The notes: generated from the letters alone by a model not told the origin. Positions 9,566 to 21,161 are shown, counted from the first letter of the stretch. The stretch: DNA of 21,652 bases from Desulfobulbus sp. (GCA_009782025.1 WQUQ01000230.1:1-21652); one strand, 5' to 3'. Numbers and translations: made by a program.

Positions 9566-9754
9566 TTACCTCTTGAGACCAGCCTGCTTGAGCACGCTGT
9601 TTAGTGTGCCAGGCGCCAAATCATCGCTTGGCTTGCCTGCAACCGTGACGCGACCGGGTTTGAAGGCGTGCTTGAACTGGCGGTGACTTCCCTGGGTCGC
9701 AACAAGGAACCATCCATCATCGCCAATCAACCGCAAGACCTCGCTAACTTTCAT
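9566..9754 (-). CDS. hicA: HicA-family mRNA interferase toxin
   Basis: The 62-residue product has the dsRBD-like HicA fold. It contains MKVSEVLRLIGDDGWFLV, then GSHRQFKH with the catalytic histidine, GRVTVAGKPSDDLAPGTL and the terminal NSVLKQAGLKR. Family members cleave mRNA (and tmRNA) independently of ribosomes and arrest growth until neutralised by HicB. All the usual key residues are present, so it looks active. The ATG at 9754 is inferred from family length; an AAGG lies ~12 bases upstream, so initiation may be weak. Only 22 bases separate it from the rplT terminator, so its promoter must overlap that terminator or it depends on readthrough. Confidence 0.92.
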   Translation of the reverse strand: MKVSEVLRLIGDDGWFLVATQGSHRQFKHAFKPGRVTVAGKPSDDLAPGTLNSVLKQAGLKR

Positions 9755-9776
9755 GTCGTGAGTGTACCTTGGAATT

Positions 9777-9812
9777 AAAAAAGGGAGGCTGGTTACCCCA
9801 GCCCCCCCTTTT
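9777..9812 (-). terminator. Intrinsic terminator after rplT
   Basis: On the minus strand a 10-base-pair stem GGGGGGCTGG/CCAGCCTCCC with a 5-base loop (9793-9797) is followed by six Ts (9782-9777). It begins 16 bases after the rplT stop. It closes the thrS-infC-rpmI-rplT unit and lies directly before hicA. Confidence 0.92.
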
Positions 9813-9828
9813 AATCCGCCACAAAAAC

Positions 9829-10188
9829 TCAAGCAGATAGTTTGGCCTTGGCCTGCGCGGCCAGGGCGGCAAACGCCGGTTGATCGAAAACGGCCAGATC
9901 GGCCAAGACCTTGCGGTCGACTTCGATATTGGCTTTCTTCAAACCATTCATGAAAGTGCTGTACTTCATGCCCAGTTCGCGGGCAGCCGCGTTGATACGG
10001 GCAATCCACAGCGAACGGAACTGACGCTTGCGCTGGCGGCGGTCACGGTATTGATACTGACCGGCCTTCATCACCGCCTGTTTGGCGATGCGATAGACAT
10101 TTTTACGGCGGCCACGGTAGCCCTTGGCTTGAGCAAGAACCTTTTTGTGACGGGCGCGGGCGGTGACACCACGTTTGACTCGGGACAT
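9829..10188 (-). CDS. rplT: 50S ribosomal protein L20
   Basis: The 119-residue protein is ribosomal protein L20, which binds 23S rRNA and is needed early in 50S assembly. It begins [18 protein letters not shown] and has a very basic N-terminal extension followed by a globular domain with [17 protein letters not shown]. In E. coli L20 also represses its own operon by binding the mRNA near rpmI. The ribosome binding site AAAGGAG is 7-8 bases before the ATG. It lies 12 bases after rpmI. Length and sequence are typical. Confidence 0.97.
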   Translation of the reverse strand: MSRVKRGVTARARHKKVLAQAKGYRGRRKNVYRIAKQAVMKAGQYQYRDRRQRKRQFRSLWIARINAAARELGMKYSTFMNGLKKANIEVDRKVLADLAVFDQPAFAALAAQAKAKLSA

Positions 10189-10200
10189 GTTCGCGCTCCT

Positions 10201-10398
10201 TTATGCGTAGGGCATCATGGCGCGAACGGCAGCCGCATCGCGCTCGTTCACGGCGACGGCGCCACGCAGGTGACGCTTGTTCTTGGTGGTCTTCTTGGTC
10301 AGGATATGACGCTTGAAGGCTTGGCCGCGCTTGATGCTGCCGCCGGCGCGGATCGAGAAACGCTTCTTGGCGCTGCTCTTGGTCTTCATTTTGGGCAT
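10201..10398 (-). CDS. rpmI: 50S ribosomal protein L35
   Basis: This 65-residue, highly basic protein is L35, with the family opening [14 protein letters not shown] and the segment [17 protein letters not shown]. It is a late-assembled component of the large ribosomal subunit. It sits between infC (79 bases upstream) and rplT (12 bases downstream), the conserved IF3-L35-L20 order. Its ribosome binding site AGGAG falls in the 3' arm of a predicted hairpin in the infC-rpmI gap, which would allow translational control. Confidence 0.97.
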   Translation of the reverse strand: MPKMKTKSSAKKRFSIRAGGSIKRGQAFKRHILTKKTTKNKRHLRGAVAVNERDAAAVRAMMPYA

Positions 10399-10407
10399 TT
10401 GACTGCT

Positions 10408-10444
10408 CCTGATGACATGCTGTCAGGTGGTTTCCGACGGAAAC
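10408..10444 (-). promoter_or_regulatory. Paired hairpins in the rpmI leader, possible L20 autoregulatory site
   Basis: Transcribed from the minus strand, this leader contains hairpin GTTTCC/GGAAAC with a 3-base loop (10444-10430). It is followed directly by CCTGA...TCAGG (10427-10408), which can also pair internally through TGACA/TGTCA. The second hairpin includes part of the rpmI ribosome binding site. In E. coli L20 binds structured RNA upstream of rpmI and represses translation; assigning that role here is inference. Confidence 0.4.
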
Positions 10445-10477
10445 GCTTGCTCTACCCGAAAGCACTTTTTCTAACGA

Positions 10478-10999
10478 CTACTTCTTCTTGGCCGGGGCGA
10501 CGATCATAATCATCTGCCGCCCTTCCATCTTTGGCATTTGTTCGACCTGCCCGACGGCTTCGAGATCGGTCCTGATTCTTTCCAACTGACGCATGCCGAA
10601 TTCCTGGTGCGCCATTTCACGGCCACGGAAGCGCAAGGTCACTTTCACCTTGTCCTCTTCTTCCAGGAAGCGAATCATGTTGCGCAACTTGATCTGGTAA
10701 TCGTTCTCGTCGGTACCGGGACGCAGCTTGATTTCCTTGACCTGCACCTGCTTCTGCTTCAACTTCGCCTCGTGGGCGCGTTTTTGTTCCTGGTACTTGA
10801 ACTTGCCGTAGTCCATGACGCGGCAGACTGGCGGCTTGGCCATCGGCGCGATCTCGACCAGATCAACGCCCGCCTCATCGGCCATCTGCAACGCAGCGCG
10901 GATGCTCATGATCCCAAGCTGCTCCCCGTCTACCCCCTGGAGGCGAACCTCCGGCACCGTGATTTCTTCGTTGAGGCGATGCGCCTTGTTCTGAGCGAT
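10478..10999 (-). CDS. infC: Translation initiation factor IF-3 (apparent ATC start)
   Basis: The 173-residue product is IF3, which binds the 30S subunit and enforces fidelity of start-codon selection. It has the N domain ([21 protein letters not shown]), the basic interdomain linker and the C domain ([32 protein letters not shown]). No ATG, GTG or TTG lies where homologues start. The best start is ATC at 10999-10997, 7 bases after GGGGG (11011-11007), giving [18 protein letters not shown] 13 codons upstream overlaps thrS and adds residues unlike the family. infC with AUU or AUC starts is known, because IF3 represses its own translation through discrimination against such codons. It starts 25 bases after the thrS stop. 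Confidence 0.93.
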   Translation of the reverse strand: MAQNKAHRLNEEITVPEVRLQGVDGEQLGIMSIRAALQMADEAGVDLVEIAPMAKPPVCRVMDYGKFKYQEQKRAHEAKLKQKQVQVKEIKLRPGTDENDYQIKLRNMIRFLEEEDKVKVTLRFRGREMAHQEFGMRQLERIRTDLEAVGQVEQMPKMEGRQMIMIVAPAKKK

Positions 11000-11024
11000 G
11001 GTAAAACCCCCGAATACAAAATAA

Positions 11025-12941
11025 TCAAGCCGTGCCACTCCGCGCCGCGACTTCGTTTTGAAGCCGCTCGATCAGGGCGTCGACAGTCATCTGTCCGAGA
11101 TCCTGACCGCCGCGTGTTCGCACGGCCACCTTCCCTTCCGCCTTTTCCTTGTCGCCGACGACGAGTTGATAAGGCAGACGGTTCAAGCTATGTTCGCGGA
11201 TTTTATAGGTAATTTTTTCGTTGCGCAAATCCGGCTCGGCCCGGAAACCCGCCCGGTGTAGCTTTTGCGCGATTTCCGCGGCGTAATCCGCCTGCTTTTC
11301 GGAAATATTCAGAACCACGATCTGAACCGGCGACAGCCACAGCGGCAGGGCGCCGGCGAAGTTCTCGATCAGAATGCCGATGAAGCGTTCGAGCGAGCCA
11401 AGAATGGCGCGATGCAGCATCACCGGCGCCTGGCGCTCGTCGTTGGCGTCGACGTATTCCGCGCCGAGCCGGCCCGGCATCGAAAAATCCACCTGCATCG
11501 TGCCGCACTGCCAGGAGCGGCCGATGGCGTCCTTGATGTGGAATTCGATCTTCGGCCCGTAGAAAGCGCCCTCGCCCGGCAGTTCCGCCCATTCCAGCCC
11601 GGAAGCGCGCAAGCCCTGGCGCAAGGCTTCCTCGGCCTTGTCCCAGACCTCGTCCGAGCCGACCCGGCTGGCCGGGCGCAGCGCCAGCTTGACGGCGACC
11701 TCGGTAAAGCCGAAATCGGCATAAACCTGCTTGACCAGCGCGTTGAAGGCCGTCACTTCCGATTCGATCTGATCCTCGGTGCAGAAAATATGGCCGTCAT
11801 CCTGGACGAAGCCGCGCACGCGCATCAGCCCGTGCAACGCGCCGGTCGGCTCGTTGCGATGGCAGGAGCCGAATTCGCCGTAGCGCAGCGGCAACTCGCG
11901 GTAGGAGCGCAGATCGGCGTTGAACACCTGCACATGCCCTGGGCAATTCATCGGCTTGACCGCGTACTCGCGGTTTTCCGAGGAGGTGGTGAACATGTTG
12001 TCCTTGTAATGCTCCCAGTGGCCGGATTTTTCCCACAACGCCCTGTCGAGAATCTGCGGGCAGCGCACTTCCTGATAGCCGTTGTTGCGATAGACGGCGC
12101 GCATGTACTGCTCGATTTCCTGCCACACCGCCCAGCCCTTGGGGTGCCAGAACACCAGGCCCGGCGCTTCGTCCTGCATGTGAAACAGGTCGAATTGCTT
12201 GCCCAGGCGGCGGTGATCGCGCTTTTCGGCCTCCTCCAGCATGTGCAGATAGGCGTCGAGTTCCTCCTTCTTGGCCCAGGCCGTGCCGTAGATGCGCTGC
12301 AACTGTGGATTGCGATGATCGCCGCGCCAGTAGGCGCCGGCCACCTTCATCAGCTTGAACACCTTGAGTTTGCCGGTGGACGGCACGTGCGGGCCGCGGC
12401 AAAGGTCGATGAAATCGCCTTCGCGGTACAGCGATACCGGCTGCTCGGCGGGAATCGCCGCGATCAGTTCGGCCTTGTACTTCTCGCCCTGATCGAGGAA
12501 GAAGCGCACGGCATCATCCCGCGCCCAAACCTCGCGGCTGACCGGAATATCCCGTTTCGCCAGTTCGCCCATGCGCTTTTCGATGGCCGCCAGGTCTTCC
12601 GGCGTAAACGGGCGCTTGTAGGCAAAGTCATAATAAAAGCCGTTTTCGACGACCGGGCCGATGGTCACCTGCGCCTCGGGAAACAATTCCTTGACGGCAT
12701 AGGCCAGCAAATGCGCCGTCGAATGGCGGATCAGATCCAGCCCCTCGGCATCGCGCTCGGTGACGATGGCCAGATCGGCGTCGCGCTCGATCACGAAAGA
12801 CGTATCGACCAGCGCCCCATCGACCTTGCCTGCCAGCGCCGCGCGGGCCAGCCCGGCGCCGATGCTGGCGGCAACCTCGGCAATGGTGACCGGCTGCGCG
12901 AACGAGCGGATGGAGCCATCGGGCAGTTTGATATCGGGCAT
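11025..12941 (-). CDS. thrS: Threonine--tRNA ligase
   Basis: The 638-residue enzyme charges tRNA(Thr). Domains in order are: TGS (~1-62), the editing domain with [16 protein letters not shown] (zinc/His-rich motif that clears Ser-tRNA(Thr)), and the class II catalytic core with [10 protein letters not shown] (zinc-binding Cys), [20 protein letters not shown] and [19 protein letters not shown]-terminal anticodon-binding domain ends the protein ([19 protein letters not shown] onward). Length matches E. coli ThrRS (642). The ATG at 12941 has only a weak GGA upstream and lies just 15 bases after the T-tract of a hairpin terminator. It is the first protein gene of the thrS-infC-rpmI-rplT cluster. 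Confidence 0.97.
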   Translation of the reverse strand: MPDIKLPDGSIRSFAQPVTIAEVAASIGAGLARAALAGKVDGALVDTSFVIERDADLAIVTERDAEGLDLIRHSTAHLLAYAVKELFPEAQVTIGPVVENGFYYDFAYKRPFTPEDLAAIEKRMGELAKRDIPVSREVWARDDAVRFFLDQGEKYKAELIAAIPAEQPVSLYREGDFIDLCRGPHVPSTGKLKVFKLMKVAGAYWRGDHRNPQLQRIYGTAWAKKEELDAYLHMLEEAEKRDHRRLGKQFDLFHMQDEAPGLVFWHPKGWAVWQEIEQYMRAVYRNNGYQEVRCPQILDRALWEKSGHWEHYKDNMFTTSSENREYAVKPMNCPGHVQVFNADLRSYRELPLRYGEFGSCHRNEPTGALHGLMRVRGFVQDDGHIFCTEDQIESEVTAFNALVKQVYADFGFTEVAVKLALRPASRVGSDEVWDKAEEALRQGLRASGLEWAELPGEGAFYGPKIEFHIKDAIGRSWQCGTMQVDFSMPGRLGAEYVDANDERQAPVMLHRAILGSLERFIGILIENFAGALPLWLSPVQIVVLNISEKQADYAAEIAQKLHRAGFRAEPDLRNEKITYKIREHSLNRLPYQLVVGDKEKAEGKVAVRTRGGQDLGQMTVDALIERLQNEVAARSGTA

Positions 12942-12956
12942 GGCAAATCCAAAAGC

Positions 12957-12983
12957 AAAAAAGCGCGGAACGAGCCGCGCTTT
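12957..12983 (-). terminator. Intrinsic terminator between tRNA-Val and thrS
   Basis: On the minus strand the stem AAAGCGCGG/CCGCGCTTT (9 base pairs) with loop CTCGTT is followed by a T-tract (12962-12957). It lies ~85 bases past tRNA-Val and 15 bases before the thrS ATG. It may simply end the tRNA transcript or act as an attenuator for thrS. Confidence 0.85.
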
Positions 12984-13067
12984 GGGTCAAACGAAGGCTG
13001 ACTCAATCAACGTTTCTGAACCGCAGCGCCAGTTCGGAAATTCATCAACGCAACCCCGTCAGGAATT

Positions 13068-13144
13068 TGGTAGGCGGTATTGGAATCGAACCAACGACCT
13101 CCACGATGTCAACGTGGCGCTCTAACCAACTGAGCTAACCGCCT
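13068..13144 (-). tRNA. tRNA-Val (anticodon GAC)
   Basis: The minus strand gives a 77-base cloverleaf. The acceptor AGGCGGT/ACCGCCT has discriminator A and an encoded CCA. The D arm contains TAGCTCAGTTGGTTAGAGC. The anticodon stem CCACG/CGTGG closes the loop TTGACAT with anticodon GAC, and the T arm has GGTTCGATTCC. It reads GUC and GUU. A consensus promoter lies just upstream. tRNA-Val before thrS is the usual order in related bacteria (established from general knowledge, not checked here). Confidence 0.96.
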
Positions 13145-13157
13145 GAAGAAGGTGGGC

Positions 13158-13185
13158 ATTATAGGCTGCAAAAAATTCGTGTCAA
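13158..13185 (-). promoter_or_regulatory. Consensus sigma-70 promoter of tRNA-Val
   Basis: On the minus strand a perfect TTGACA (13185-13180) and a perfect TATAAT (13163-13158) are separated by 16 bases. The -10 box ends 13 bases before the tRNA 5' end. This is the strongest promoter in the window. Confidence 0.9.
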
Positions 13186-13331
13186 ACACTAAGCGCATTG
13201 TCTTGGCAGGATTTGCATCACAGCCTTCGGGTCGAATACAGTGCCCCCCGCAAGCTCACGCAAAGCGCCGCGAGCCATGAACAACGAATGACGCTTCTCG
13301 CCCATCGGGAAGCCATACCTCTTGAAACCCC

Positions 13332-15293
<1,962 letters not shown>

Positions 15294-15334
15294 TTTCATT
15301 TCTCATTCGTAACGACAATAAACCGCCGAGAATC

Positions 15335-15409
15335 GTCATTCTGCGCGGAGCGAAGCGCAGTCGCAGAATCCGCTCGCCGCATGGATTCCGCGACGGAGCG
15401 CGCAATGAC
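15335..15409. repeat. Imperfect palindromic intergenic repeat (GTCATT...AATGAC)
   Basis: Ends GTCATT (15335-15340) and AATGAC (15404-15409) face each other. Inner arms GCAGAATCC and GGATTCCGC also pair. The whole ~75-base unit can fold as a long imperfect hairpin starting 42 bases after the parE stop. It resembles REP-like elements beginning GTCATTCTGCGC that are scattered in many betaproteobacterial genomes (recollection, not checked). It may double as a terminator for parE. Confidence 0.7.
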
Positions 15410-15466
15410 AAGCTGGTGCCGCCCGGCATACAAATAATTATCTTTTGAAATAGAAATTGAATGAGG

Positions 15467-15563
15467 CCATTGTCAAATCAACCGATGACTTTGTCGGCTT
15501 CGCAGGCCGTACCACCGTACTGCCTGCGCTTCGCCTTCGCGTCCTCGGCTGATTTGAAAATGG
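15467..15563. repeat. 97-bp palindromic MITE/REP-like element, copy 1
   Basis: The 19-base terminal inverted repeats (15467-15485 and 15545-15563) match at 17 of 19 positions. At the centre GTAC-CACC-GTAC (15509-15520) is flanked by CGCAGGCC and its near-complement, so almost the entire element is one long imperfect hairpin with its axis near 15514. Its right half (15493-15567) recurs inverted at 21502-21577. It encodes nothing. It lies in the convergent parE-ptp gap. Confidence 0.75.
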
Positions 15564-15582
15564 AATGGGCCTGGGTCTGGAC

Positions 15583-16061
15583 TCAGCCCCGCCCCAGCTT
15601 CTGCTTGATTTCCTCGATCAGCCCCTGCGCTGCGTCCTCAACCATGTCGAGAACGATATCGAAGCCGTGGCCGAGGCCGTAGTAGGGATCGGGCACCTCG
15701 TCGTCGTCGAAATTTTTGGCGTAGTCCATGAACAGTTTGATGCGCCGGCTTTGCTCGGGGGTCGCCAGGCGTTGCAGGTTGTCGAGATTGCTCCGGTCCA
15801 TGGCCAGGATCAGGTCGAAATAATCGAGATCCTGGCGGGCCACCTTGCGCGCTCGCAGTTGCGACAAATCGTAACCGCGCACCATTGCCGCCCGCTGGGT
15901 ACGGATATCCGGCGCTTCGCCAGCGTGGTAACCGTGGGTTCCGGCCGAATCGACCTCGACCGCGTCGCCGAGGTTGTTCTGCTGGATGACTTTGCGCAGC
16001 ACGCCTTCGGCCGTGGGCGAACGGCAGATGTTACCCATACAGACCAACAGGATGCGATAGC

Positions 16062-16065
<4 letters not shown>
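15583..16065 (-). CDS. Low-molecular-weight protein-tyrosine phosphatase
   Basis: The 160-residue product has the LMW-PTP P-loop [10 protein letters not shown] at the N-terminus, with nucleophile Cys9 and Arg15 of CX5R. The C-terminal general-acid loop DPYYG has Asp126. Such enzymes dephosphorylate protein tyrosines; in operons with exopolysaccharide genes they control capsule kinases, but no such genes are here, so the substrate is unknown and it could be a housekeeping arginine or tyrosine phosphatase. The ATG overlaps the uvrB stop by four bases (ATGA), so it is expressed with uvrB. Length is normal. Confidence 0.94.
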
Positions 16066-18131
<2,066 letters not shown>

Positions 18132-18215
18132 GATAGAATTCAAAGGTTTTGTCTGCTTGCGCACAGCGTCGTGCGTTACGGTTGAACCACAACCCTATTA
18201 TTTCACGGAGTCCTT

Positions 18216-19424
18216 ATGTCATCTTCGATCTTCGCCGCGGTGGAAATGGCCCCGCGCGATCCGATCCTCGGTCTGAATGAAGCCTTCAACGCCGACGCGC
18301 GTGACACCAAGGTCAATCTCGGCGTCGGCGTTTACTTCGACGACAACGGCAAAATCCCGCTGCTGGCCGCCGTCAAGGCCGCCGAGGAAGTCCGCCTGAA
18401 AGCCGCCCCGCCGCGCGGTTACCAGCCCATCGAGGGCAACGCCGCCTACAACACCGCCGTGCAGAACCTGCTGTTCGGCAAGGATTCCGAACTGCTCGCC
18501 GCCGGCCGCGTGCTCACCGCCCAGGCTCTCGGCGGCACCGGGGCGCTGCGCGTCGGCGCGGACTATTTGAAGCGTCTGAACCCTGACGCCAAGGTCTATC
18601 TCTCCAATCCCTCCTGGGAAAACCACCGCGCCCTGTTCGAGGCCGCCGGCTTCATCGTCGAGGATTACGCCTACTACGACGCCGCCAGCCGCGGCGTCAA
18701 TTTCGCCGGCATGAAGGCCGACCTTGGCAAGATGGCCCCCGGCTCCGTCGTGGTGCTGCATGCCTGCTGCCACAACCCGACCGGCGCCGACCTGTCCGCC
18801 GCCCAGTGGGCGGAAGTCGTCGGCCTCTGCAAGGAACGCGGCCTGGTGCCCTTCCTCGACATGGCCTACCAGGGCTTCGCCGACGGCATCGAGGCCGACG
18901 CCGTGGCCATCCGCGCCTTCTCCGCTTCCGGCCTGCAATTCTTCGCCTCCAGTTCGTTCTCCAAGAACTTCTCGCTGTACGGCGAGCGCGTTGGCGCCCT
19001 GTCGATCGTCACCGCCTCCAGGGACGAGGCGGCCCGCGTGCTGTCGCAGGTCAAGCGCGTCATCCGCACCAATTATTCCAACCCGCCGACCCACGGCGGC
19101 GCGCTGGTCGCCGGCGTGCTCGCCTCGGCCGAACTGCGCGCCCAGTGGGAAAGCGAACTGGCCGGCATGCGCGACCGCATCCGCGCCATGCGCAGCGGCC
19201 TGGTCGACGCCATCAAGACCGCCGGCGTAACGCAGGACTTCTCCTTCATCATCGCCCAGCGCGGCATGTTCTCCTACACCGGCCTGTCGGCCGCCCAGGT
19301 CGAGCGCCTGAAGACAGAATTCGGCATCTACGCCGTGTCCACCGGTCGCATCTGCCTGGCTGCGCTGAACAGCAAGAATATCGGCTACGTCGCTAAAGCC
19401 ATCGCCGCCGTGACCCGGAACTGA
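18216..19424 (+). CDS. Aromatic/aspartate aminotransferase (class I, TyrB/AspC type)
   Basis: The 402-residue PLP enzyme is a class I aminotransferase of the enterobacterial AspC/TyrB subgroup. It has NPSWENHRALFEAAG (with the substrate-pocket Trp), HNPTG (Asn187), D215-MAYQG, the PLP-binding Lys250 in SSSFSKNFSLYGERVGAL and the substrate carboxylate Arg378 in STGRICLAALN. It interconverts aspartate or aromatic amino acids with their 2-oxo acids. Which substrate dominates cannot be told from the sequence, so no symbol is given. The ATG has GGAG 6 bases upstream. It is divergent from uvrB across 84 bases and ends at a strong terminator. Codon use is strongly GC-biased, consistent with high expression. 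Confidence 0.93.
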   Translation: MSSSIFAAVEMAPRDPILGLNEAFNADARDTKVNLGVGVYFDDNGKIPLLAAVKAAEEVRLKAAPPRGYQPIEGNAAYNTAVQNLLFGKDSELLAAGRVLTAQALGGTGALRVGADYLKRLNPDAKVYLSNPSWENHRALFEAAGFIVEDYAYYDAASRGVNFAGMKADLGKMAPGSVVVLHACCHNPTGADLSAAQWAEVVGLCKERGLVPFLDMAYQGFADGIEADAVAIRAFSASGLQFFASSSFSKNFSLYGERVGALSIVTASRDEAARVLSQVKRVIRTNYSNPPTHGGALVAGVLASAELRAQWESELAGMRDRIRAMRSGLVDAIKTAGVTQDFSFIIAQRGMFSYTGLSAAQVERLKTEFGIYAVSTGRICLAALNSKNIGYVAKAIAAVTRN

Positions 19425-19455
19425 TTCAAGGCCGCAGCATCGTGCTGCACGACCA

Positions 19456-19482
19456 GGGGCTGCCAACCGGCAGCCCCTTTTT
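19456..19482 (+). terminator. Intrinsic terminator after the aminotransferase gene
   Basis: A perfect 9-base-pair stem GGGGCTGCC/GGCAGCCCC with loop AACC is followed by five Ts. It lies 31 bases after the aminotransferase stop and 5 bases before the end of the convergent AsmA-like gene. The minus-strand side has no T-tract. Confidence 0.93.
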
Positions 19483-19487
19483 CTCGG

Positions 19488-21161
19488 TCAGTTGGTTGTT
19501 ACCGTCAGGATCATGCTCGGCAAGACGCCGCTCAGGCGCGCCGACACGCGCACGTTCGTGACCGAGGAGCGCGCCTGCACCGTGACTTTGCCTTCGACCT
19601 GGCCGCCTGCCTCGACCGTGGCCCGGCCGCTGGCCGTCATCAGACCGGCATCGAGATTGATCGCGCGCGCCACGACCCGGCCCGGGGCGATGTCGAGCCT
19701 GGCCCGCAACATCTCGAAGCGCGTCGAGCCGGCCTGCACCACCGCGCTGGATGATCCCTGGCGCGCCAGTTCGCCCAGATCAATCCCGGTCAGCAAGCCA
19801 CGCGCGACCTGGGCATCGAGATCGGCTTCAATGTGGCCGAGCATGTCCTGCCAGCCGCTTCCCGTCGCTCGCAGACGCACCGTGCCGTTCAATTCCCCCT
19901 CCAGCTTCAGGTTCGGCGCCAGCGCGGTCGTCGTGCGATGACTATCGAGCCGCGCCAGACTGGCTTCGCCGGTCATTGCCATGCCCGCGCTCCAGTCGAG
20001 CGCGCCATTTCCATGGAGCCGACCGCCAAGGAAACTGGCATCGATCCCTTGCAATGACAGGCGGTTTTTCTGGAGCACGCCGCTGGCTTGCAGCGCATCA
20101 AAAGCGAAAGGCATGCCCTCCGGGTTCCAGCGCACGGAGTCGATGGCCAGCGCCACCCCTTGCGCCGTCGGCGTTGCTTCCACGTGAAGGCTGTCGTCGG
20201 CGGCGCGGAAATGGGCCTTGTCCACGCGGCCATCGGCCTGCAAATGGATTTCGCCGCTCCACTCGGGCGATGCCAGATCGCCGAGCGCAATCGTCGCGCC
20301 GGCCACCCGCAGCAACTGGACGGGATAGTTCCTCTCACCCACGGCCGCTCCGCCAAACAGAGGCAACTCGACCAGGCGACTGGCCGTCAGGCGCACGCCA
20401 CTGGCCTCGACCTCCGGCAAAACCCGGCCGTCCGCGCCGAGCAACAGATGGGGCGAAGCAATCGCCAGGGAGGCGATGCGTCCTGCGTCGTCAGCCCCGA
20501 TCGTCACGTCGTTCAGCAACAGGCGCGGACGCGGCAGCAGGGCGAGACGGACCTCGCCGATCCTGACCGGCATGGCCAACTGACGCGACAATTCGGCCTC
20601 CAGGCCGGGGCGGAAGTTGTCGTAGGGATAGAACAGCAACACCGCCAGCAACAGCAGCAGCGCGCCGATGACCCCGCCAAACAGCCAGCGGCCCAGCGCA
20701 ATCCGCCGGATCGGCGGCAACGGGCGCTGATCCGCCACGCTGTCCGCCACCCTGTCATCGACCAGGAAAGGCGGCAGCGACCGGCTGAAAACCGAAAGAC
20801 CGCTGGTCGCCGCGCCGCCGGCCATGTCTGGCGACGGCACGGCGCTGTGCGGACCGAAGGTGGAGAATTGCGAAATGGCCGAAAACTCGATCACAGTGGT
20901 CGTCGCCGCGCCCGTCGCCGACTCGTCTGCCCGAGGCCGCGCCGGCTCCGCCACGACCTCGATGAAACCGCCCTCCTCCAGTTCTTGCAGCGCGCTTTCG
21001 ACCAGGCGCTGATTGCCGATCTTGGTCACCAGTTGCTCGACCGATAGCGTCCCGTCGACCTGGAGCAGAACCATGCGCAAATTACGCTGCACAACGCGCG
21101 TGCTCTGACGCACCGCCTCGCCACCGGCGGGAGTTTTCGCGTAGATGAGACTGGAATCCAT
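19488..21161 (-). CDS. Membrane-anchored AsmA-like protein with N-terminal cytoplasmic domain
   Basis: This 557-residue protein has three parts. Residues ~1-70 form a soluble, probably helical domain (YAKTPAGGEAVRQSTRV, LLQVDGTLSVEQLV, ALQELEEGGFIEVV) that resembles a small winged-helix-like domain seen in betaproteobacterial cytoplasmic proteins (my recollection). Residues ~71-155 are a low-complexity linker. One transmembrane helix follows (~160-178, LFGGVIGALLLLLAVLLF). The rest is a repetitive beta-rich region typical of AsmA/TamB-like proteins, with the C-terminal AsmA pattern GELNGTVRLRATGSGW and GLLTGIDLGELARQG. AsmA-like proteins are implicated in lipid transport or outer-membrane assembly in the periplasm. 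The ATG at 21161 has GGGA 6 bases upstream; a longer frame would overlap the tRNA-Asn promoter. The specific function is unknown. Confidence 0.85.
   Translation of the reverse strand: MDSSLIYAKTPAGGEAVRQSTRVVQRNLRMVLLQVDGTLSVEQLVTKIGNQRLVESALQELEEGGFIEVVAEPARPRADESATGAATTTVIEFSAISQFSTFGPHSAVPSPDMAGGAATSGLSVFSRSLPPFLVDDRVADSVADQRPLPPIRRIALGRWLFGGVIGALLLLLAVLLFYPYDNFRPGLEAELSRQLAMPVRIGEVRLALLPRPRLLLNDVTIGADDAGRIASLAIASPHLLLGADGRVLPEVEASGVRLTASRLVELPLFGGAAVGERNYPVQLLRVAGATIALGDLASPEWSGEIHLQADGRVDKAHFRAADDSLHVEATPTAQGVALAIDSVRWNPEGMPFAFDALQASGVLQKNRLSLQGIDASFLGGRLHGNGALDWSAGMAMTGEASLARLDSHRTTTALAPNLKLEGELNGTVRLRATGSGWQDMLGHIEADLDAQVARGLLTGIDLGELARQGSSSAVVQAGSTRFEMLRARLDIAPGRVVARAINLDAGLMTASGRATVEAGGQVEGKVTVQARSSVTNVRVSARLSGVLPSMILTVTTN

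Noticed and set aside
12984..13067. Twelve-codon frame MNFRTGAAVQKR as a thrS leader peptide
   Set aside because: It has a single Thr codon and no convincing ribosome binding site, so it does not fit a threonine attenuator peptide.
15467..15563. Integron attC site
   Set aside because: The palindrome lacks the GTTRRRY/RYYYAAC core sites, and no integrase or cassette array is nearby.
18132..18215. CTG...CAG palindrome-like site (18153-18166) as a LexA/SOS box for uvrB
   Set aside because: The gap between CTG and CAG is 8 bases, not the 10 of the usual gammaproteobacterial/betaproteobacterial LexA box, and the inner sequence is not AT-rich.
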